Source of the DNA: Tepidamorphus sp.
Lineage (GTDB): Bacteria > Pseudomonadota > Alphaproteobacteria > Rhizobiales > Tepidamorphaceae
DNA: 50,750 bases
Assembly: GCA_028280885.1 (NCBI GenBank)
Contig: JANQKY010000079.1
Coordinates: 1-50,750 of the forward strand
Direction of reading: 5' to 3'
The translations under genes were made by a program, and so were the position numbers. Position 1 is the stretch's first letter. Each line of letters opens with the position of its first letter. The notes beneath the pieces were generated by a model. It did no database searches and was not told where the DNA came from. It saw nothing but the letters and a program-made list of their open reading frames with translations. This document shows positions 1-8,180 of this stretch, in pieces.

Positions 1-55
1 GCTTTCATTTTTCGGAGCTCCAAGGTCATCGATCCTCTCTTCACGCTCAAGGCAG

Positions 56-85
56 CCCGTCTGAAGACGGGGGATTTAAACCCCA
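56..85. repeat. Hairpin-rich edge sequence without a gene
   Basis: A perfect 6-bp stem with a 4-nt loop lies at 56-71 (CCCGTC, loop TGAA, GACGGG). It runs into a second short dyad at about 70-85 (GGGG, AT-rich centre, CCCC). It sits about 40-70 bp beyond the hflX stop codon. On the minus strand no T-run follows the stem, so it is a poor intrinsic terminator. The stem with the adjoining GGGGATTTAAAC resembles the end hairpins of IS200/IS605-type elements, but only one end is in view. No supported gene was seen in 1-124. Confidence 0.35.
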
Positions 86-124
86 GAGTGGATATTAAAT
101 CGGACAGTCGTGTACCGAACGCGG

Positions 125-1564
125 CTACTGCGTCCGCGTCGCGCCCGAGAAGCGCCGGTTGAAGTCCTCAAGCCGTTTCAGGGGCACGTCGACGGCGAAG
201 ACGATCCGGCCGGTATCCGCGTCGTCCTGCCTGCCGACGACGTCGAACCGCTCGTAAAGCTGGTTCATGGCGGCGCCGTCGGCGGCGTCGATTGCCACCG
301 AGCAATGGGCGATCTCGCCGCGGATGCGGGTCTCGATCGCCGCGACCAGGGTGTCGAGCCCCTCCCCGGCTATCGCGGAGACCGGAATGGGCCGCTGATC
401 GGTATCGAGCCGGGATGCGGTGGCCGAAAGCCTGTCGCGTTCGGGCGCGTCCAGGAGATCGATCTTGTTCCAGACCTCGAGCAGCCGTGACCGGTCGTCC
501 ATGTCGATGTCGAGCGAGGACAAGACCTGTTCCACATCGTCGGCCTGGGCGTCGGTATCGGCATGCGAGACGTCACGGACATGCAGGATCAGATCGGCCT
601 CCGTCACCTCCTCGAGCGTCGCGCGGAAAGCGGCGACGAGGTCGGTCGGGATATCGGAGATGAAGCCGACCGTGTCGGACAGGATGACGGTGCCGCCGGC
701 CGGCAGTTTCAGCGCCCGCAATGTCGGATCGAGCGTTGCGAAGAGCAGGTCCTCGGCGAGCACCCTGGCCTTGGTCAGCCGATTGAAAAGCGTCGACTTG
801 CCGGCATTGGTGTAGCCGACGATCGCGACCACCGGATAGGGCACGCGCCGGCGCGTGTCGCGATGCAGCGAGCGGGTGCGGCGAACCGATTCGAGCTCCT
901 TCTCGATGCGCCGGATGCGGTCCTGGATGACGCGCCGGTCGGCCTCGATCTGGGTTTCGCCCGGGCCGCCGAGAAAGCCGAAGCCGCCGCGCTGGCGCTC
1001 CAGATGCGTCCAGGAGCGCACCAGGCGGCTCTTCTGCCAGGTCAGATGGGCCAACTCGACCTGCAGGCGGCCTTCCTTGGTGCGCGCGCGCTCGCCGAAG
1101 ATCTCCAGGATAAGCCCCGTGCGGTCCAGCACCTTGACGTGCCAGGCGCGCTCCAGGTTGCGCTGCTGGGCCGGCGTCAGCGCGAAGTCGACGACCACCA
1201 GCGCGACCTCCTCGGCCCGCACGATCGCAGCGACCTCCTCGACCTTGCCCTTGCCGATCAGCGTCGAGGGGCGCGGCGAATGGACCCGGACGATTCCCTG
1301 CCCGACGACGTCGAGATCGATGGCGGCGGCCAGTCCGACCGCCTCGTCCAACTGGGACTCCGGCAACCGCGCCGCGCCCGGAGACCGGTCGTGCTGCGGC
1401 TCGGGAGCCTTGGCGCTGGCTGCGGAGACGGGCCTTTCGAGGATCGGGACCAGGACAAAGGCGCGAACCGGCTCCGCCGCGGTCGAATGCGCCGCGCCTG
1501 TTGCCGGTCTACGCGCGTCCTTGTCGGCCGCCTGACCGTGCGTCTTTGGATCGACTGGCTTCAA
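125..1564 (-). CDS. hflX: GTPase HflX
   Basis: Ribosome-associated GTPase of the HflX family, which binds the 50S subunit and splits stalled or stressed ribosomes in the cytoplasm. The 479-aa product has the HflX N-terminal domain, the family signature GGPGETQIEADRR, then a G domain with G1 GYTNAGKST, G3 DTVGF and G4 NKID. The first 60 residues are Ala/Pro/Arg-rich and poorly conserved. The start is a TTG at 1564-1562 with GGGAG about 6 nt upstream; a later start inside the variable N-terminus cannot be excluded. It lies 32 bp downstream of hfq on the same strand, the usual hfq-hflX pairing of proteobacteria, so the two are probably co-transcribed. Confidence 0.96.
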   Translation of the reverse strand: MKPVDPKTHGQAADKDARRPATGAAHSTAAEPVRAFVLVPILERPVSAASAKAPEPQHDRSPGAARLPESQLDEAVGLAAAIDLDVVGQGIVRVHSPRPSTLIGKGKVEEVAAIVRAEEVALVVVDFALTPAQQRNLERAWHVKVLDRTGLILEIFGERARTKEGRLQVELAHLTWQKSRLVRSWTHLERQRGGFGFLGGPGETQIEADRRVIQDRIRRIEKELESVRRTRSLHRDTRRRVPYPVVAIVGYTNAGKSTLFNRLTKARVLAEDLLFATLDPTLRALKLPAGGTVILSDTVGFISDIPTDLVAAFRATLEEVTEADLILHVRDVSHADTDAQADDVEQVLSSLDIDMDDRSRLLEVWNKIDLLDAPERDRLSATASRLDTDQRPIPVSAIAGEGLDTLVAAIETRIRGEIAHCSVAIDAADGAAMNQLYERFDVVGRQDDADTGRIVFAVDVPLKRLEDFNRRFSGATRTQ

Positions 1565-1596
1565 CGGGTCTCCCGACGCAGCCGCTACAGCTTGCT

Positions 1597-1863
1597 CTAC
1601 TCGGCGGATGCCGCTGCCGCCGCGCCTTCCTCGGCCGGTTCGAAAAGCTGAATCGGCTGATTCGGCATCACGGTCGATATCGCATGCTTGTAAACGAGCT
1701 GCGAATGTCCGTCGCGGCGCAGCAGTACGCAGAAGTTATCGAACCAGGTAACGACCCCCTGAAGTTTAACCCCGTTTACGAGGAATATCGTGAGAGGCGT
1801 CTTGTTCTTGCGCACGTAATTCAGGAACGTGTCCTGAAGGTTTTGGTTTCTTTCGGCGGCCAT
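1597..1863 (-). CDS. hfq: RNA chaperone Hfq
   Basis: Hexameric Sm-like RNA chaperone that pairs small RNAs with mRNAs. The product is 88 aa. The Sm1 region (about residues 8-50, containing [18 protein letters not shown]) and the Sm2 region (about 55-68, with YKHAIST) are intact. A short Ala/Glu-rich tail follows, shorter than the enterobacterial one, as is normal for alphaproteobacteria. I chose the ATG at 1863-1861 because the Hfq homology begins exactly there ([11 protein letters not shown]) and purine-rich AAAAAGAG lies just upstream. The frame stays open further upstream, but that extension has no Hfq similarity. It lies between the aminotransferase gene (gap 164 bp) and hflX. Confidence 0.98.
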   Translation of the reverse strand: MAAERNQNLQDTFLNYVRKNKTPLTIFLVNGVKLQGVVTWFDNFCVLLRRDGHSQLVYKHAISTVMPNQPIQLFEPAEEGAAAAASAE

Positions 1864-2027
1864 TGCTCTTTTTACCTCTTGCCCCGGCGTTCTCTCCGCC
1901 ACATGGGGAATCTCGTTTTTCCGGCCTCCTGCCGGACGGGAAAGCGTGAATTCTGCTTCGTCTGCATTAGATGGCAAGAACCGTTGCCGGGGCAAGGCTC
2001 GTTTTTGCAGTGCACCCTTGATTTTTT

Positions 2028-2885
2028 TTACGCCAGTTCGGCCTGTCCGTGAAACAGGCTGCGTAAATTCGTCGCAATCGAGCCCGGTTCGCCGTTGCCG
2101 ATGACCGCATCGTCGATCTGCACGACGGGCATAACGGACTTCGTCGCCGAGGTCACGAAGGCCTCGCGCGCCCGATGGGCCTCCTCGACGGTGAAGGGGC
2201 GCTCGATCAGTTCGATCCCCTCGCGTTCGCACAGGTCGATCACGACGCTGCGCGTGATGCCGCGCAGGATACCGGCATCCGCCGCCCGCGTGATCAGCCG
2301 CCCCTCCTGGTCGACGATCCAGGCATTGGTGGCCGAGCCTTCGGTGACCATGCCGTCGGTATCGACGAACCAGGCCTCGTTGGCGCCCGCATCCTCGGCC
2401 TGCTGGCGGGCGAGCACATTGGGCAAAAGCGCCACCGCCTTGATATCGACCCGGGGCCAGCGGTTCTCGGGAACGGTGATGACCTTGATGCCCTTTTCGG
2501 CCGAGGCCTCGCTCTTGCGCCGGTCGATCGACCGGGCCGTGACCACCACGGCGGGGGCGACGTGATCGCCCGGGAAGGGATGGTCGCGCCGGGAGACGCC
2601 GCGGGTTACCTGGATATAGACGAGGCCGTTGCGCACGCGGTTGCGCCGCACCGTCTCGCGCAGGACATGGCCGAGCGCCTTCAGCGGCATCGGCTCGCGG
2701 ATGCGCAATTCGCCCAGGGACCGGTTGAGGCGCTTCATGTGCCGCGTCTCGTCGACGAGATGGCCGTCATAGACCTCGCAGACCTCGTAGACGCCATCGG
2801 AGAACTGATAGCCGCGATCCTCGATATGGACGGCGGCGTCGGCGTGGGGCACATACCGCCCGTTCACATAGGCAATGCGCGACAT
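2028..2885 (-). CDS. Class IV PLP aminotransferase (D-amino-acid aminotransferase type)
   Basis: Pyridoxal-phosphate enzyme of the D-alanine/branched-chain aminotransferase fold. The 285-aa product has the expected Lys (about K149, in [13 protein letters not shown]), the conserved EGSATNAW segment for cofactor binding, and GILRGITRS near the C-terminal third. These match the D-amino-acid aminotransferases found between trkA and hfq in many Rhizobiales. They would make D-glutamate and D-alanine for the cell wall or degrade D-amino acids. Substrate class cannot be settled from sequence alone; a branched-chain or 4-amino-4-deoxychorismate lyase role is less likely. I chose the ATG at 2885 (MSRIAYVNG) with AAGGA about 10 nt upstream; a TTG six codons earlier overlaps that ribosome binding site. 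Confidence 0.85.
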   Translation of the reverse strand: MSRIAYVNGRYVPHADAAVHIEDRGYQFSDGVYEVCEVYDGHLVDETRHMKRLNRSLGELRIREPMPLKALGHVLRETVRRNRVRNGLVYIQVTRGVSRRDHPFPGDHVAPAVVVTARSIDRRKSEASAEKGIKVITVPENRWPRVDIKAVALLPNVLARQQAEDAGANEAWFVDTDGMVTEGSATNAWIVDQEGRLITRAADAGILRGITRSVVIDLCEREGIELIERPFTVEEAHRAREAFVTSATKSVMPVVQIDDAVIGNGEPGSIATNLRSLFHGQAELA

Positions 2886-2983
2886 CGTTGCGGTTTCCTT
2901 CAAGACGGGTTGGTCGAATTCGGTTCAGACCATGCTGCGCTGCGATGATGAAGGCAAGGCGGAATCGCGGCAATGCACGGCCT

Positions 2984-4435
2984 TCATCCGCGCCGGATCA
3001 CATAAACGATCAGACCAAGCATCGCCGTCATCTGCAAACGGCCGATGATCATGCCGAAGCAGACCGCCAGTTTCGCCTGTGGCTCCAGCTCGCCATAGCC
3101 CGGCCAGCCGGTGCCGATCGCCCAGTCGCTGGTATAGACCGGGCCGATATTGGAGACCGCCGACAGGGCTGCCAGGACGGCGCCGACATAGGGAATGCCC
3201 ATTTCCGCGAGCACCAGGGAGAGAACGGTGGTCGTGGCGATGAAGGCGAAGGCACCGGCCCAGATCGCCTTCATGATCTGGATCGAATAGGGCTGCCCGC
3301 CGAGTTTCGAGGGGCGGATGCCGTGCGGATAGATCAGCCGGCGCAGCTCCCGATTGGCCTGCATCAGCATCGCGGCGGCGCGGAAATACTTGATGCCGCC
3401 GGCTGTGGAAAAGCTGGTGCCGCCGATCAGCACGAGAATGGCGACAACGGTGATCGGAAAGATCTCGAAGCTGGCGTTGCGGATCTCCAGGCCGGTCGTG
3501 GTGACCAGCGAGGTCGCGGTGAAAATGCCGTCGCGCAGGGCCGGCGCGACCCCCTGCCCGGCCGCGGCATAGAACGCATAGCCCGCCATCAGGCCGAGGC
3601 CGAGGCAGACGCCGATCACCCACAGGCTCTCGCGATGGGTCACGACGCGGGTGAAACGCATATGCATGAGATCGCGATGCCACAGCACGTTGGTCGCGCC
3701 GTAGAGCATGCCGAGGACGAGGACGAAGATGCCGAAATCCGACACATATTCGGACAGGCTGCCGGAGCGCGGCGTGAAGCCGCTGGTGGAGACCGCCGAA
3801 AAGGCCAGGCACAGCGCCTCGAACGCCTTCAGGTCGGTTGCCGCAAGCAGCAGGAAGATGATCGCGGTTGCGCCGATATAGATCGGCAGGACATCCCGGA
3901 GCACCAGGCCGAGCCGCCGGCCCTCCGGCATGCCGCCATGCTCGATCATGCGCGAATGGGCCTCCGGCAGGCCACCGACGCCGGAGGGCGCGAGCGCCAG
4001 GATGATCACCAGGATGCTGATGCCGCCGCCCAGCCACTGCACCATGGCGAGCCAGACGACGACGCCGCGCGGCAATTCCTCCGGCGGCGGCAGGACCGAG
4101 GAGCCCGTCGTCGTCAGGCCCGACACGGCCTCGAAATAGGCGTCGATGAAGGTCACCGTCTCGACCGTCATCAGGATCGGGATGGCCGCGACGACCGGCA
4201 GCAGCGTCCAGATCATCAGCGCCAGCAGGTAGCGCTGCGCCGGCCGCAGGCGGCGCTCGCGGCCGCGCAGGCTCAGCATGATGGCGCCGGCGACGAACAG
4301 CCACAGCGCCGAACTGATCAGGAAATCGAGCCCCACCGCCCCTTCCTGCAGGCCGATGGCGACGACCGCCGGGACGATCTGGATCAGCGCCAGGGCGCCG
4401 AGAAAGTAGGCGAAGATGTAGACGACGGGGATCAT
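2984..4435 (-). CDS. trkH: Potassium uptake protein TrkH
   Basis: Membrane-embedded K+ translocating subunit of the Trk system. The 483-aa product, of normal TrkH length, is strongly hydrophobic throughout. It has the four pore-loop segments of the SKT superfamily: TTGSSVL, SAVSTSGFTPRSG, SLVTTTGLEIRNA and SAVSNIGPVY. The glycine that forms each selectivity filter is present in every loop. It lies 37 bp downstream of trkA on the same strand, so the gating subunit and the channel are co-expressed. The ATG at 4435 gives a first transmembrane helix at once (IPVVYIFAYFLGALALI). Confidence 0.96.
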   Translation of the reverse strand: MIPVVYIFAYFLGALALIQIVPAVVAIGLQEGAVGLDFLISSALWLFVAGAIMLSLRGRERRLRPAQRYLLALMIWTLLPVVAAIPILMTVETVTFIDAYFEAVSGLTTTGSSVLPPPEELPRGVVVWLAMVQWLGGGISILVIILALAPSGVGGLPEAHSRMIEHGGMPEGRRLGLVLRDVLPIYIGATAIIFLLLAATDLKAFEALCLAFSAVSTSGFTPRSGSLSEYVSDFGIFVLVLGMLYGATNVLWHRDLMHMRFTRVVTHRESLWVIGVCLGLGLMAGYAFYAAAGQGVAPALRDGIFTATSLVTTTGLEIRNASFEIFPITVVAILVLIGGTSFSTAGGIKYFRAAAMLMQANRELRRLIYPHGIRPSKLGGQPYSIQIMKAIWAGAFAFIATTTVLSLVLAEMGIPYVGAVLAALSAVSNIGPVYTSDWAIGTGWPGYGELEPQAKLAVCFGMIIGRLQMTAMLGLIVYVIRRG

Positions 4436-4472
4436 GTCGGGGAATTCCGCGGGGCGAACATGATGCGGCCGA

Positions 4473-5849
4473 TCAGAAGAACTCGAGGCTGACCCGGAAC
4501 ATCTGCTCGACCTTGCGGACCTGGTCGGCCATCGCCGCGATCACCACCCGGTCATGCGGCTGGATGTGGGTGTCGCCGGTCGGCACCACGACCTCGCCGT
4601 CGCGATAGATCGCGCCGAGCCGCACGCCATGGAAGACATCGAGCTCGCGCAACGGCTTGCCGACCAGCGGCGAGGTCTCCAGCGCCTCGGCCTCGATGAT
4701 CTCGGCAGCGCCGTTCTGGACCGAATGGACGCCGCGGATGCGCCCGCGACGCACGTGCTGCAGCACCTTGGAGACGGTGATCTGGCGCGGATTGACATAG
4801 GCCGTGATGCCCAGCGACCGGGTCAGGTCGGGGAAGCCGCGATTGTTGATCAGGCAGAGGCTGCGCGCGGCGCCGAGGCGCTGTCCCATCACGCAGGTCA
4901 GGATATTGACCTCGTCGTTGTTGGTGAGCGCGACGATGGTCTCGGCATCCGTCACATCGGCCTCGCGTAAAAGATCCTCGTCGAGTGCGCTGCCGTGCAG
5001 GATCACGGTGCGGCGCAATTCGTCGGCGACCGTTATGGCGCGCTCGCGGGAGGCCTCGATCACCTTGACCCGGGCGCTGCGCTGGCGGGCCTCCAGCTCG
5101 CGGGCGACATAGAAGCCGATATTGCCTCCGCCGACGATGACGACGCGGGTCGCCGCCTCCTCCTCATGGCCGAAAATGCCGAGCGTCCGGCGCACCTGGT
5201 CGCGGTCGGCGGCGAAATAGGCAACGTCGCCGACCAGCATGAAATCGGAACTGTCGGGCACGAAGAACTGTTCGCCGCGCTGGATGCCGATGACGACGGC
5301 CTTCAGGTCGGGGAACAGCTCGGTGAGCTGCCGGAGCGGGGTATCGACGACCGGGCAGCTTTCCTCGCAATAGACGCCGGCGACGACGACCCGGCCGTCG
5401 GCGAAGGTCACCGTGTCGGAGGCGCCGGGCAGCGCCAGGCGGCGCAGCACCATCTCGCCGACCTCGACCTCCGGCGAGATCACCACGTCGATGGGCAGGT
5501 TGTCGCGCGAGAACAGGCTGCTCCAGTGCGGAGCCAGATAGCTCTGGGCGCGGATCCGGGCGATCTTGGTTGGCACGTTGAACAGCGAATGGGAGACCTG
5601 GCAGGCGGTCATGTTGACTTCGTCGTGCAGGGTCACGGCGATTAGCATGTCGGCTTGTTCGGCGCCGGCCTGGGCGAGCGTGTCGGGATGGGCGCCATGG
5701 CCGACGAAACCGCGCACGTCGAGCGATTCCGTGATCGACTGGATCAGTTCCGGCGACCGGTCGATCATGCTGACGTCGTTGCCCTCGCCGGCGAGGCGTT
5801 CGGCGATGCCGAATCCCACCTGTCCGGCGCCACAGATCACTACTTTCAT
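4473..5849 (-). CDS. trkA: Trk system potassium transporter TrkA
   Basis: Cytoplasmic NAD-binding regulatory subunit that gates TrkH. The 458-aa product is the double-length type, with two RCK modules. The first Rossmann motif is GAGQVG at the N-terminus (MKVVICGAGQVGFGIAERL) and the second is GGGNIG near the middle; each is followed by a TrkA-C domain. The ATG at 5849 starts directly at the Rossmann strand and has GGGGA 8 nt upstream. A 28-residue upstream extension in frame has no TrkA similarity and was rejected. Upstream lies a 950-bp repeat-filled gap and then ntrX, so trkA-trkH probably has its own promoter within or before the repeats, although ntrX-trkA order is conserved in this order of bacteria. 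Confidence 0.96.
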   Translation of the reverse strand: MKVVICGAGQVGFGIAERLAGEGNDVSMIDRSPELIQSITESLDVRGFVGHGAHPDTLAQAGAEQADMLIAVTLHDEVNMTACQVSHSLFNVPTKIARIRAQSYLAPHWSSLFSRDNLPIDVVISPEVEVGEMVLRRLALPGASDTVTFADGRVVVAGVYCEESCPVVDTPLRQLTELFPDLKAVVIGIQRGEQFFVPDSSDFMLVGDVAYFAADRDQVRRTLGIFGHEEEAATRVVIVGGGNIGFYVARELEARQRSARVKVIEASRERAITVADELRRTVILHGSALDEDLLREADVTDAETIVALTNNDEVNILTCVMGQRLGAARSLCLINNRGFPDLTRSLGITAYVNPRQITVSKVLQHVRRGRIRGVHSVQNGAAEIIEAEALETSPLVGKPLRELDVFHGVRLGAIYRDGEVVVPTGDTHIQPHDRVVIAAMADQVRKVEQMFRVSLEFF

Positions 5850-6044
5850 GCAGTTCGTCCCCGAACGGCTGTCGCCTGAGGGCGGAGCCGCCGCATTTGG
5901 GCCTCCCGAGTCGCGCCAGTCGAGATATGACACGCCTGCGGGCCGCGCTCAACTTCGCGGTGGAACCTCGGTCCGGGCGTAAGCGGGAACCGGGATCGGG
6001 AGCCTCGCTGCCCGCTGGTGTTTTCCATCGATGGATCGGTGGTT

Positions 6045-6592
6045 CCCCGATCCCGGATCAGCCTTCGGCTGTCCGGGATGACGAGGGAGAGGTTAGTGTC
6101 CCGCTGCCACCCATTCTGATGTCATTGCCGGGCTTGTCCCACTGCTGTCCGGTTTAATTGCCAGGGCGCGGGATACATCTGCGCGCGGGCTTCCGTGCCC
6201 GGCCGCCCGGCCCTCCGGGCCGCCCTCTCCCGCCAAGGGGAAGAGGGAAAGAGCGCGCTGGACGGATCGGGCATGTTGGCACCGACATCATGTGCGGTAT
6301 CGGCGTTTTCTGTCCGGGAGCGGTTGCGACCACCGCACGGCCTCTCAGATGCACTCGCACCCTCTCCCCCTTGGCGGGAGAGGGCGGCCCGCAGGGCCGG
6401 GGTGAGGGCCCGTGGCACGGCCGCTCGTCGTGCCAGTTCTCCGGGATGACGAGGGAGATTTGGTGGTCCAAACGCTCATCCCTGCCGCTGCCCGACCAAG
6501 TCGGAGAGGACAGCCGAGGGGGTGGCCAAGCTGAAAACAAAGGCTCCGCCCCCGCCAAACGGACAGGAGTGGGACAAGCCCCGCAATGACGC
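6045..6592. repeat. Mosaic of palindromic intergenic repeats, copy A
   Basis: This fills most of the 951-bp gap between trkA and ntrX. Modules seen: a stem-loop at about 6052-6077 (CCCGGA and CAGCC, loop TTCG, GGCTG and TCCGGG); a 35-nt module at 6121-6155 beginning GTCATTGCCGGGCTTGTCCC; its near-exact inverted copy at 6557-6590; and, nested between, a second inverted pair around 6200-6250 and 6358-6410 built on CCCTCTCCC and GGGAGAGGG with GGCCCTCCGGGCC-type cores. Copies of the outer modules recur near 16.3, 25.3, 30.9 and 47.9 kb. No gene is supported in 5850-6800. The hairpins could end transcription or stabilise mRNA. Confidence 0.8.
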
Positions 6593-6800
6593 CAGGTGGA
6601 GGCATTTGAGGCCGGGGAAACCCTCTTTGCCGCCACCCCGCCCATTCCCGCCATCCCGCCCGGCGGCGGCGAGAACCGGGATCGCAGAAAGTGCCGCAGC
6701 GACAAACGAAGGGCCGTGGCAGGTGTCGCAGACCACGCCGTTGATCGGACCGACCCCCATCCGGCCTGAAGCGGGTAGTCTCCCCCAGTCGCTATAACCC

Positions 6801-8165
6801 CTACCCGACACCCAGCGTCTTGAGCTTGCGGTGCAGGGCGGAGCGCTCCATGCCGACGAATTCGGCGGTGCGGGAGATATTGCCGCCGAAGCGGTTGATC
6901 TGGGCGATCAGATATTCGCGCTCGAAGATCTCGCGCGCCTCGCGCAGCGGCAGGGCGAGCATTTCCTCGGCGCGGGAATTACCGGGCGCCGGCGGCAGCG
7001 AGGCGCCGACCTCGGCGGGCAGCAGATCCGCCGTGATCACCGCGTCGGCCTCGCCGCCGGCCAGGATCATCAGTCGTTCGACGTTGTTGCGGAGTTGCCG
7101 CACGTTGCCCGGCCAGTCATGGGCCTGCAGGACGGCCATCGCGTCATCGCCGATCTGGCGGACGGGTAAGCCGCTGGAGGCGGAGATCTGCGCCATGAAA
7201 TGATGGATGAGCTCCGGAATATCGTCGCGCCGGTCGGCGAGGGCTGGAACGCGCACCGGCACCACACTCAGGCGATGGAACAGGTCCTCGCGAAAACGCC
7301 CCTCCTGGGTCTCGCGCTCCAGGTCGCGGCTCGTCGAGGAGATGATGCGGACATCGACGAAGACGCGGGTCGAGCCGCCGACGCGCTGGAAGTTCTGGTC
7401 GACCAGCACGCGCAGGATCCGGTTCTGCGTCTCGCGCGGCATGTCGGCGACTTCGTCGATGAACAGCGAGCCGCCATGGGCTTCCTCGAGCGCGCCGATG
7501 ACCCGGCGGCCGTCCTCGGCCTCGGTGCCAAACAGCGCGGTTTCCATGTTTTCCGGCGTGATCGTCGCCGCGTTGATGACGACGAAGGGACCGCCTGACC
7601 GGCCCGACAGCCCGTGCAGCGTGCGCGCGGTCAGTTCCTTGCCGGCGCCCGGCGCGCCCGAGATCAGCACGCGGCTGTTGGTCGGCGCGATACGCTCGAT
7701 CGCGTTGCGCAACTGATTGGCGGCGCTGGAGGAGCCGACCAGCTTGTTCGATTCGCCCGAGCGCTGCTTGAGATCCCTGACCTCGCGGCGCAGTTGCGAG
7801 GTCTCCAGCGCGCGCGCGGCGATCAGCACCAGGCGGTCGGCCTTGAACGGCTTCTCGATATAGTCGTAGGCGCCGCGCTTGATCGCCGAGACGGCGGTCT
7901 CGATATTGCCGTGGCCGCTGATCATGACGACGGGCAGGTCGGGATGATCGGCCTTGATGACGTCGAGCAGCTCCAGCCCGTCGAGCCGGCTGCCCTGCAG
8001 CCAGATATCGAGAAACACCAGCGAGGGCCGGCGCTGTTCGATCTCCGCCAGCGCCTCCTCGCTGTTGCGCGCGGACCGGGCGCTGTAGCCCTCGTCTTCC
8101 AGAATGCCGGCGACGAGTTCCCGGATGTCGGTTTCATCGTCGACGATCAATATATCCTTGGCCAT
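6801..8165 (-). CDS. ntrX: Response regulator NtrX
   Basis: Response regulator partner of the membrane kinase NtrY. The 454-aa product has a receiver domain (phospho-acceptor D53 in VFLDIWLQG), an AAA+ domain with Walker A GAPGAGKE and Walker B SLFIDEVADMP, and a C-terminal Fis-type helix-turn-helix (NISRTAEFVGMERSALHRKL). The sigma-54-contacting GAFTGA loop is missing: where NtrC has it, this protein reads LFGTEAEDGRRVIGALEEA. That is a known trait of alphaproteobacterial NtrX and suggests it does not activate sigma-54 holoenzyme in the NtrC manner. The gene is 15 bp downstream of ntrY, so the pair is one operon. Confidence 0.96.
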   Translation of the reverse strand: MAKDILIVDDETDIRELVAGILEDEGYSARSARNSEEALAEIEQRRPSLVFLDIWLQGSRLDGLELLDVIKADHPDLPVVMISGHGNIETAVSAIKRGAYDYIEKPFKADRLVLIAARALETSQLRREVRDLKQRSGESNKLVGSSSAANQLRNAIERIAPTNSRVLISGAPGAGKELTARTLHGLSGRSGGPFVVINAATITPENMETALFGTEAEDGRRVIGALEEAHGGSLFIDEVADMPRETQNRILRVLVDQNFQRVGGSTRVFVDVRIISSTSRDLERETQEGRFREDLFHRLSVVPVRVPALADRRDDIPELIHHFMAQISASSGLPVRQIGDDAMAVLQAHDWPGNVRQLRNNVERLMILAGGEADAVITADLLPAEVGASLPPAPGNSRAEEMLALPLREAREIFEREYLIAQINRFGGNISRTAEFVGMERSALHRKLKTLGVG

Positions 8166-8180
8166 CCAAGCCTACTCCGC

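Noticed and set aside
2888..4492. A 534-codon open frame on the plus strand, opposite trkH
   Set aside because: It is antisense to a clear TrkH gene. The translation is dominated by Arg, Asp, His, Gly and Gln with no domain, as expected for the shadow of a GC-rich gene.
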